A stretch of DNA of 64,000 bases from Limosilactobacillus pulli (GTDB lineage Bacteria; Bacillota; Bacilli; Lactobacillales; Lactobacillaceae): NCBI RefSeq assembly GCF_947381555.1, contig NZ_CANCWQ010000008.1, positions 1 through 64,000 on the forward strand, read 5' to 3'. Below the pieces are notes generated by a model that worked only from the letters and a program-made list of their open reading frames with translations, did not search any database and was not told the origin of the DNA. A program made the position numbers and the translations under genes. Positions 58,329 through 64,000 of this stretch are shown here, one piece after another; within the stretch, counting starts at the first letter, position 1; each line of letters begins with the position of its first letter.

Positions 58329-59984
58329 TTATTTACGATAGTTTGCCAACAGCTGGTCAAACGGCTGGTACTCTGGCTGCCAGTGCATTGCCGCGACCGC
58401 TTGTTCCGCGCTGAGATCAGTCTGTGCCAAGCCCTGGTCAATTGCCGACTGGGCCACGGCAAGCGCAACTTTCTTGGAAAATTCAGTCAGCTGACTAACT
58501 GGCGGCAAAACCGGGGCCCCGGGAACCTTGACGTCAACTAAACCGCCAAGCGCATGAGCAGCTGCGGCCAGCATCTCATCATTGATGACCCGTGCATTAA
58601 CGGCCAAAGCACCAAATCCTACGCCGGGATAGATCAAAGCATTGTTGGCCTGGCCGATCTGATAGTCGATGCCTTGGTATGCGACCGTAGCACTAGGAAT
58701 TCCCGTTGCTACCAGGGCCTTGCCATTGGTCCATTTGATCAGTTCCTCTGGCATAGCTTCGATCTTTTCGGTTGGATTGGAGATTGGGAAAATGATTGGG
58801 CGGGCAGCATGCTTGGCCATCTCTTTAACGGCGACCTCGGTAAAAGCATTATGAACCGTTGATGTGCCAATCATTACCGTTGGCTGAACCGCTTTGATGA
58901 TCGCAGTCAAATCCGTAAGCCTGCCTGCATCGGAAAACTCATCCCGTGAGCGGACAAACGCTTGCTGCTTAGGCGTAAGTCCTGGCGTATCATCAAAAAG
59001 CAGTCCTTGCCGATCCACCAGATAGAAATGCCGCTTAGCCTCCTTCGGGCTCAGTCCCTGCTTGATGAGCTCGTTGCACAGCATCTTAACGATTCCCATT
59101 CCGGCTGTGCCAGCACCAAACGTCAAGAAACGCTGCTCAGTGATTTTTTGACCAGAGATCTTAAGCGCCCCTAAAACACCTGCCAGCGCAATGATGCCAG
59201 TGCCTTGAATGTCATCGTTAAACGTCAGAATCCGATCCTGATACTTGTCCAGAATCCGAGCAGCCGTGCCGCGACCAAAGTCCTCAAAATGCAGCAGACT
59301 GTGAGGAAACAGCTTTTCAACCGCCTTTACAAAACGATCGATGTATGCAAAGTACTGATCACCCGTCAACCGCTTATGACGCGTTCCCAAGTACTCATCA
59401 TCGGCCAGCAGCTGCTGATTATCTGTTCCCGCGTCAATTACGACCGGCAGTACCTGCTGTGGATCAATGCCGGCTGCTGCCGTATAGACCATGAGCTTGC
59501 CAACCGCGATGTCCACACCGTTAACGCCCCAGTCGCCGATTCCTAAAATACCTTCAGCGTCGGTAACGACAATCAGCCGAATATCGCGCTGATCAGCCGC
59601 GTTCTGCAGGCGTTGTTCAATCGTATCGGGATCGTCAATCGTCAGGTAAGCGGCATCTTGCGGCTGCATGAACCGTTCATTGTAGCGTTCGATCGCTTCG
59701 GCAATTACTGGATCATAGACGATCGGCATGAATTCATCAATGTGCCGAACCATCAGATTGAAAAACAGTGTCCGGTTATGATTGAAGATCTCCATTAAGA
59801 AATGACGCTTTTCAATCAGTGATCCCTTACTTTGGTACAGTGCATACATTTCGGCAGCTTGTTCATCAATCGTTTTGACACGGGGCGGTAAAAGGCCAAT
59901 CAAGCCATATTTACGCCGCTCAGCTTCAGTAAAAGCCGTACCGCGATTTAAAAACGGATCATTTAGGATTTGAAATCCGCGCAT
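58329..59984 (-). CDS. mleS: Malolactic enzyme
   Basis: NAD- and Mn-dependent enzyme of 551 residues that decarboxylates L-malate directly to L-lactate, raising intracellular pH. The N-terminus ILNDPFLNRGTAFTEAER and the blocks RLIVVTDAEGILGIGDWG, VDIAVGKLMVYTAAAGIDP, LHFEDFGRGTAARIL, LTFNDDIQGTGIIALAG and VIFPISNPTEKIEAMPEELIKWTNGKALVATG follow Oenococcus and Lactobacillus malolactic enzymes closely rather than ordinary malic enzymes. A LysR gene of MleR type is divergent. No malate permease gene follows, as it would in mleSP operons. AAAGAAGATG-like sequence lies before the ATG. Confidence 0.9.
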   Translation of the reverse strand: MRGFQILNDPFLNRGTAFTEAERRKYGLIGLLPPRVKTIDEQAAEMYALYQSKGSLIEKRHFLMEIFNHNRTLFFNLMVRHIDEFMPIVYDPVIAEAIERYNERFMQPQDAAYLTIDDPDTIEQRLQNAADQRDIRLIVVTDAEGILGIGDWGVNGVDIAVGKLMVYTAAAGIDPQQVLPVVIDAGTDNQQLLADDEYLGTRHKRLTGDQYFAYIDRFVKAVEKLFPHSLLHFEDFGRGTAARILDKYQDRILTFNDDIQGTGIIALAGVLGALKISGQKITEQRFLTFGAGTAGMGIVKMLCNELIKQGLSPKEAKRHFYLVDRQGLLFDDTPGLTPKQQAFVRSRDEFSDAGRLTDLTAIIKAVQPTVMIGTSTVHNAFTEVAVKEMAKHAARPIIFPISNPTEKIEAMPEELIKWTNGKALVATGIPSATVAYQGIDYQIGQANNALIYPGVGFGALAVNARVINDEMLAAAAHALGGLVDVKVPGAPVLPPVSQLTEFSKKVALAVAQSAIDQGLAQTDLSAEQAVAAMHWQPEYQPFDQLLANYRK

Positions 59985-60038
59985 TAGACTTCATCTTCTT
60001 TCAACAAAATTCATCTTTTATCTCTCATCTCGCAACCG

Positions 60039-60068
60039 ATTATAAAAACCGACCAATCACATAGTCAA
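60039..60068 (-). promoter_or_regulatory. Promoter of the malolactic gene
   Basis: On the minus strand TTGACT (60068-60063), an 18-bp spacer and a perfect TATAAT (60044-60039). The ATAG...CTAT dyad overlapping the -35 (about 60059-60088) could be the MleR binding box. A TATGAT for the divergent lysR lies near 60097. Confidence 0.65.
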
Positions 60069-60134
60069 ATATGCCCAAATCTATAAATTTTTTTGATATG
60101 ATAAATTAAAATCCAATTATGGCGGTGATTCAGG

Positions 60135-61034
60135 TTGAATATTAAAGAATTATATTATTATCATGATTTGGTTAGAACCAAAAATTTTTCCCAGGTCGCA
60201 GCAGATTTCAATATCAGTCAGCCAACCGTAACCATGGCCATCAAACGACTTGAAGAAAGCTTTGGAACGACTTTTTTCATGCGTGATCGCTCGCATCATC
60301 AATTGAAGGTTACCAGTACCGGCCTTCAGTTTGACCAACACGTGCAGCGCGTGATTGAAGAGCTTGAGATTGCCCAAAAGGAGCTGACCCGTGCTAAACA
60401 GGAACGCATCAGCTTTGGTCTGCCGCCAATCATCGGCAGCTGGTACTTTCCCCGCTTCACTCCAGCGCTGTTGCAGGCGGGACTGCTTAATCAGCTGGAA
60501 GTCGTTGATCATGGTTCGGCCTCACTGCTGCGACTGCTGGCAAATGGCGAGCTTGATCTGGCATTGCTAGGATCGCTGCAGCCATTTCAACAGCCGAGTC
60601 TGCGAGCCCGTGTGATTGATAAGGCACCGATTAAAATTATCGTGGCAAAAAATCATCCTTTGGCAGCTTTTAAAGAGGGCGTATCATTTGTTCAAGCCGC
60701 GCAATATCCGTTTATCACGCTTGATGATGAATATGTCCATGCCCAGGCTTTCCGTCAGGCTGCGCATTTGGCTCGCGTACGTCCCAAAATCGTTTTTAAA
60801 ACCAGCGACGTGCAGATTTTAAAAGCGTTGGTCGCGAACAATTCTGGGATTTCTTTTCTGACGGATCTGGCACTGGATGCCAATGATGGCTTGGTGGCCT
60901 TGCCCTTGACGGATGGTAGTCAGCCCGAGTTCATCATTTCACTGGCGGCTCGTGCCAATCGCCTGCTGACGCCCAACGCGCAAAGGCTATGGTCAATTCT
61001 GGAGACGCCGCTTAGTAAAGGGCCAATATATTAA
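60135..61034 (+). CDS. mleR: LysR-type regulator of malolactic fermentation (MleR-like)
   Basis: DNA-binding regulator of 299 residues. The N-terminus MNIKELYYYHDLVRTKNFSQVAADFNISQPTVTMAIKRLEESFGTTFF is the winged helix with the dimerisation helix following to about 90; the rest is a periplasmic-binding-like effector domain with SGISFLTDLAL. Position and N-terminal sequence match MleR of lactococci, an L-malate-responsive activator of mleS. The start is TTG at 60135, behind GGCGGTGA. The gene ends in a tandem 15-bp repeat and is followed 37 bp later by an amidase gene that may share its transcript. Confidence 0.85.
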   Translation: MNIKELYYYHDLVRTKNFSQVAADFNISQPTVTMAIKRLEESFGTTFFMRDRSHHQLKVTSTGLQFDQHVQRVIEELEIAQKELTRAKQERISFGLPPIIGSWYFPRFTPALLQAGLLNQLEVVDHGSASLLRLLANGELDLALLGSLQPFQQPSLRARVIDKAPIKIIVAKNHPLAAFKEGVSFVQAAQYPFITLDDEYVHAQAFRQAAHLARVRPKIVFKTSDVQILKALVANNSGISFLTDLALDANDGLVALPLTDGSQPEFIISLAARANRLLTPNAQRLWSILETPLSKGPIY

Positions 61035-61057
61035 CAAACTGAATATTAACAAACTGA
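61028..61057 (+). repeat. Perfect tandem 15-bp duplication at the end of mleR
   Basis: ATATTAACAAACTGA occurs twice head to tail (61028-61042 and 61043-61057). The first copy contains the mleR stop codon, so copy-number change would leave the protein intact but alter the distance to the amidase ribosome site directly after it. Confidence 0.85.
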
Positions 61058-61071
61058 AAGGAGTGGTTTTA

Positions 61072-62550
61072 ATGAATCTACTGACGTTGCCGGCCTACCG
61101 CTTAGCAGAAATGATTCGCCAACACCAGCTTACCAGTCGTGAACTGGTTGAAATGGCACTAGCTAAGATTCAAGCAGAAAATCCCACTCTTAATGCCGTT
61201 ATTCACTTAAGAACAGAGGCAGCCTTAAAAGAAGCCGACCAGCTGGCAGATCATGGCCAGCCTTTTTTAGGCGTACCGCTGCTTTTAAAGGGGTTGGGTC
61301 AAAGATTGGCTGGCGAGCCTGATACTAATGGCAGCCAGCTGTTCAAAAAAGTTTGCGCCAATACGACCGATAATTTCGTTAAAGCTTTACAAAATGCTGG
61401 CTTTATTATCATCGGCCAGACCAATTTTCCCGAATTTGGCTATAAAAACGTTACTGATGCTGAGTTGTTTGGCCCAGCTCGAAACCCATGGAACGCTGCT
61501 TTTACTCCTGGCGGCTCATCAGGCGGGGCGGGCGCTGCCGTTGCGGCTGGTTGGGTTCCAATTGCAGCAGGAAACGATGGCGGCGGCTCAATTCGTATTC
61601 CAGCCAGCTGGTGCGGAACGATTGGTCTAAAACCAACACGCGGTCGTATGCCGGTTGGACCGGGCAGTTGGCGTTCCTGGCAAGGTGCATCAATCAATTT
61701 TGCGTTGACGCGTTCGGTTAAGGATACGGCGCTATTATTAGATACTTTGCAGACTGTACAAAGCAGTGCCGTCTTTCAAACACCCTTAAGCAAGCTGTTT
61801 AAGTCTGGCACGATGGAATTGTTGCCAACCCCACGGCTGAGAATCGGCTGGACCACAGTCTCCCCTGTTGATACGACAGTCGACGAAGATGCAACTCGGA
61901 CGGTTTTGGATGCCGTTGACTTCTTGCAGCAAATGGGCTTTGATTGTCAGCCATATGAAGATCCAATTGATGGCCGTAGTTTGATCGACAGCTATTATCT
62001 AATGAATGAAGGCGAAACGGCAGCCATGTTTGCTCAGATCGAACACTCATTAAAACGTCCGATTGGTCCGGATGAGATTGAACTGGTTACCTGGGCACTG
62101 TGGCAAACCGGCAAAAACATCTCAGCCGCTGAATATATCACAGCCTTAAATGTTTGGGATAAAGCTGCAGCGTTGCATGATCAGCTCCATCAAAAATTTG
62201 ACGTGCTATTGACACCCACAACCGCTACCCGTCCATATCGTATCAATGAGCCGCAGCATACTGCCGACTTTGACGAGCAGCTTAGACATATCGATCAGCT
62301 GGCACCAAAAGAACAGCAGCAGTTGATTTATGATCAATGGCTTGATTCGCTGAGTAAAACGCCATTTACCCAAGCAGCCAATCTGACTGGCGAACCAGCG
62401 ATTTCTTTACCAACCCACATTAGAAAAGATGGCTTGCCCCAAGGTATTCAATTAATTGCCAATAAGGGGCGTGAACTGGATTTATTGCAGCTGGCTGCAT
62501 TGTTTGAAGAACATAATCAATTTAAGATGCTGCATCCGACAATTGAATAA
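61072..62550 (+). CDS. Amidase signature family enzyme
   Basis: Ser-cisSer-Lys amidase of 492 residues. GVPLLLKGLGQ carries the catalytic Lys (near 74), and TPGGSSGGAGAAVAAGWVPIAAGNDGGGSIRIPASWCGTIGLKPTRGRMP the cis-Ser (SSGG) and nucleophile Ser (GGSIR). Length and lack of GatB/GatC partners suggest a catabolic amidase rather than the glutamyl-tRNA amidotransferase. ATG at 61072 stands 8 bp after AAAGGAG; the GTG at 61063 overlaps that site. Amide substrate unknown. The location beside mleR may be coincidental. Confidence 0.87.
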   Translation: MNLLTLPAYRLAEMIRQHQLTSRELVEMALAKIQAENPTLNAVIHLRTEAALKEADQLADHGQPFLGVPLLLKGLGQRLAGEPDTNGSQLFKKVCANTTDNFVKALQNAGFIIIGQTNFPEFGYKNVTDAELFGPARNPWNAAFTPGGSSGGAGAAVAAGWVPIAAGNDGGGSIRIPASWCGTIGLKPTRGRMPVGPGSWRSWQGASINFALTRSVKDTALLLDTLQTVQSSAVFQTPLSKLFKSGTMELLPTPRLRIGWTTVSPVDTTVDEDATRTVLDAVDFLQQMGFDCQPYEDPIDGRSLIDSYYLMNEGETAAMFAQIEHSLKRPIGPDEIELVTWALWQTGKNISAAEYITALNVWDKAAALHDQLHQKFDVLLTPTTATRPYRINEPQHTADFDEQLRHIDQLAPKEQQQLIYDQWLDSLSKTPFTQAANLTGEPAISLPTHIRKDGLPQGIQLIANKGRELDLLQLAALFEEHNQFKMLHPTIE

Positions 62551-62552
62551 AA

Positions 62553-62597
62553 TAAAGAGCCCATGAAACGCGTCAAGCATCCCATGGGCTCTTTTTG
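62553..62597. terminator. Bidirectional terminator between the amidase and the structured RNA
   Basis: AAAGAGCCCATG and CATGGGCTCTTT form a 12-bp stem; T-runs follow on plus (TTTTT) and minus (TTTATTTT) strands, so it would end both the amidase mRNA and the leftward RNA. Confidence 0.9.
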
Positions 62598-62599
62598 AC

Positions 62600-63165
62600 T
62601 ATGTCAGCAGTGGGACTCGAACCCATATTGACACCACTCAAACTAATTGATTCATTAAATTGATGAGTCGTCCTGGCATAACAGCCTGCGCATTGGTTTT
62701 CGTAGCTTAGCTTTGATAGTTGATTAGGCAACGTGCTCGACAAGGCTTAGCCATGACCCGTCGATCATAACCTCTTGTCGCTTTAACATGGCACGGGCTG
62801 GGATCAGTACCCACCATTTTTGGTCAGCATAAGCATTTTTCTACTGATTGTGTAATAGTAAAAGTCGCCTTGACCTACTCGAACCGGCCTCAATGCTTAT
62901 AGCCACATCACTGCGGCATCACGGCGAACGTTTTTGGTGACGTTCCACTTTGGTTCTCAAGTTGTCGAGCCTGATTGACTGTGGATGGGATATTGCAAAC
63001 GCGCATCGGGTCGTGCCTTAACTTATCAAAACCGCACTTGACTGACTAGGAACACGGCTTTTTTCACCGCGATCAAGACTCGCCACAAGCCTTAATGCTG
63101 GAAATCAGACAGCTATCGTTACCTAACGTCCTAGTTCATGGATAAGTCAGTCAGCTGAGCGACTC
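62600..63165 (-). ncRNA. Large structured non-coding RNA, ROOL-like candidate
   Basis: About 565 bases without any reading frame of 60 codons on either strand, between a promoter (63200-63173, minus) and the terminator at 62597-62553. Base composition is richer in G and C than the intergenic regions around. Complementary segments are numerous: AATGCTTAT (62892-62900) with ATAAGCATT (62829-62837), GAACGT/ACGTTC (62926-62931, 62940-62945), ACTCA/TGAGT (62636-62640, 62664-62668), and a 3'-terminal hairpin ATGTCA/TGACAC (62601-62606, 62629-62634) whose loop has the tRNA T-arm-like GGGTTCGAGTCCC. tmRNA is excluded (no tag frame) and RNase P RNA lacks its conserved cores. Size, family of host and isolated gene fit ROOL RNA; the assignment needs a covariance search. 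Confidence 0.65.
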
Positions 63166-63172
63166 TATTAAA

Positions 63173-63200
63173 GTCTTATTCACCTTTTAGTTAATGTCAA
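63173..63200 (-). promoter_or_regulatory. Promoter of the structured RNA
   Basis: On the minus strand a consensus TTGACA (63200-63195) is followed after 16 bp by TAAGAC (63178-63173). The -35 is perfect, the -10 modest. It sits directly after the terminator of the upstream small gene, so the RNA is an independent unit. Confidence 0.55.
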
Positions 63201-63236
63201 TAAAAAATCACCTGTCACAATGACAGATGATCCTTT
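63201..63236 (-). terminator. Terminator of the small gene upstream of the structured RNA
   Basis: On the minus strand ATCATCTGTCA pairs with TGACAGGTGAT around TTG and is followed by TTTTTT. Confidence 0.88.
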
Positions 63237-63255
63237 AAATTGCATTATCAGAAAA

Positions 63256-63474
63256 CTAAAAGTCAAACTGCAGCTTTTCCAACTTGCTCCAAGCGACATT
63301 TTTAGTTTCTTCAGTTGGTACGGCTTGACCGTCAACTGAAACGTTTGCTCGCCGCAGCAGTACTTTACCATCATTCAAAACCTTTTGAATCAGATAGGCT
63401 TGTGCACAGCGCCAATCGTTGATGCGAACCAGTACTGCATCGTTCATGGCCATTACGACTTCTTTTTTTGTCAT
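63256..63474 (-). CDS. Small protein of unknown function
   Basis: Open frame of 72 residues starting at the ATG at 63474 (TTG at 63483 is nearly on top of the AGAGGA site and less likely). The product is mixed in charge with a compact pattern: KKEVVMAMNDAVLVRINDWRCAQAYLIQKVLNDGKVLLRRANVSVDGQAVP, ending in a hydrophobic tail KLEKLQFDF. No signal peptide or membrane helix; one Cys. It has its own terminator and precedes the large structured RNA on the same strand. No family recognised. Confidence 0.65.
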   Translation of the reverse strand: MTKKEVVMAMNDAVLVRINDWRCAQAYLIQKVLNDGKVLLRRANVSVDGQAVPTEETKNVAWSKLEKLQFDF

Positions 63475-63483
63475 AATATTCAA

Positions 63484-63810
63484 TTCCTCTCTCTCTGATG
63501 ATCAACGATATCCGGCAGTGATCATCAAGCTGCTGCTCCTAAATCAAAACAAATCTTTGATTCAATTGCATTTATGGATATCGAGAACAAATTATTCCAC
63601 TTTTAAGATTGAAAGTCAAACTAATACGGAAGATACATATAAATCTTAATTATGGTCGCGGTTTGATAAAGCCGATGGATGATTTGTTTGCTATTTTTTG
63701 GGGGCTTTAGTTAAGGTAAATTATCACTTGTCGATTAAAATCAAGTCATCATTGTCTTAATTTGGGACTATAATTGACTCAATACTAGACTTTAACTTTA
63801 AGGGGGAATC
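63484..63810. other. Intergenic region without a visible gene
   Basis: About 330 bases between the leftward small gene and the rightward SDR gene. Only promoters are expected; TATAAT near 63771 is a candidate -10 for the SDR gene. Rightward and leftward frames here lack ribosome sites and look like chance. Confidence 0.4.
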
Positions 63811-64000
63811 GTGACGCGCTATGACTATGATGGTAAAAACGTAATCGTCACTGGGGCAACTGGTGGTATTGGCAAAGAAGTCGCCAAGGGTGTCATTGCT
63901 GGCGGCGGCTCGGTAGCAGTAATTGGTCTGAAGTTTGACGATGCGGTGAAAGTTGCAGCTGAGCTGGGTGAACATGCCCGCCCCTACGCCATGGACCAGA
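63811..64000 (+). CDS. Short-chain dehydrogenase, 5' part (continues beyond window)
   Basis: The first 63 residues of an SDR protein: TRYDYDGKNVIVTGATGGIGKEVAKGVIAGGGSVAVIGL, with TGATGGIG as cofactor glycine motif. Start is GTG at 63811, with AAGGGGGA seven bases upstream. The frame is open at the window edge. Substrate cannot be judged from this part. Confidence 0.8.
   Translation, partial: MTRYDYDGKNVIVTGATGGIGKEVAKGVIAGGGSVAVIGLKFDDAVKVAAELGEHARPYAMDQ

Noticed and set aside
58329..59984. Ordinary NAD malic enzyme
   Set aside because: N-terminal and internal blocks match malolactic enzymes more closely, and an MleR-type regulator is divergent.
62600..62680. The GGGTTCGAGTCCC segment looked like the T-arm of a tRNA or tmRNA gene
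   Set aside because: No 5' acceptor strand complementary to the TGCTGAC end, no D or anticodon arm within 75-90 nt, and no tmRNA tag reading frame upstream; it is treated as a hairpin of the larger RNA.

Overview
The window reads as chromosome of a Gram-positive lactic acid bacterium of the family Lactobacillaceae. The evidence is AGGAG-type ribosome binding sites, frequent TTG and GTG starts, LPQTG sorting signals, a XerS-type single recombinase, malolactic enzyme with an MleR-type regulator, a choloylglycine-hydrolase-family protein, proline iminopeptidase, DegV, DUF1836, DUF915 and YitT families, and intrinsic terminators after most genes. A vertebrate- or plant-associated heterofermenter (Limosilactobacillus-like) is my best guess; the genus is inference.

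Layout. 1-8 kb: arsenate reductase, Ca2+ P-type ATPase, a 54-residue bare LPQTG protein upstream of a split glycosyltransferase, flavodoxin, RclA-type flavin reductase and a cupin. 8-13.2 kb: a two-gene osmoprotectant ABC transporter behind a duplicated 63-bp dyad, then a DUF59/DUF1858/DUF438 cluster whose last gene is frameshifted. 13.3-31 kb: asparaginase, XerS, an LPQTG surface protein with CAP-like domain, HAD phosphatase, truncated aspartase, two DUF915 proteins (one lacking its nucleophile), DegV with a divergent DUF1836 regulator, YitT, aldo/keto reductase with a TetM-like GTPase, proline iminopeptidase, GNAT, PepSY protein, choloylglycine hydrolase relative. 31-42 kb: Na+/H+ antiporter, a compact locus with the architecture of a type I toxin-antitoxin pair, decayed glycosyltransferase and ABC exporter genes, glycerate kinase, M20 peptidase plus YfcC-type carrier, amino acid permease. 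42-50 kb: MerR-controlled aldo/keto reductase and CMD-cupin operon, AhpD-like protein, Tag glycosylase, an MFS-NadC operon, MBL hydrolase and TetR pair. 50-52.2 kb: IS200/IS605-type element with intact TnpB, a probable omega RNA and decayed TnpA, inserted at an alcohol dehydrogenase remnant. 52-64 kb: DUF554, nonsense-interrupted LysR, threonine aldolase with YbaK, pyrimidine-nucleotidase-like HAD, SDR, nucleoside deoxyribosyltransferase, malolactic enzyme/mleR/amidase, a non-coding structured RNA of about 565 nt, a small protein and a partial SDR.

The genes form short operons separated by hairpin terminators. Apparent themes are redox and aldehyde stress, osmotic and ion homeostasis, amino acid and peptide catabolism, acid tolerance by malate decarboxylation and NAD precursor salvage. 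At least ten genes are broken. The most unusual elements are the large structured RNA at 62.6-63.2 kb, the type I toxin-antitoxin-like locus at 33.7-34.2 kb, and the bare LPQTG peptide in front of the split glycosyltransferase.
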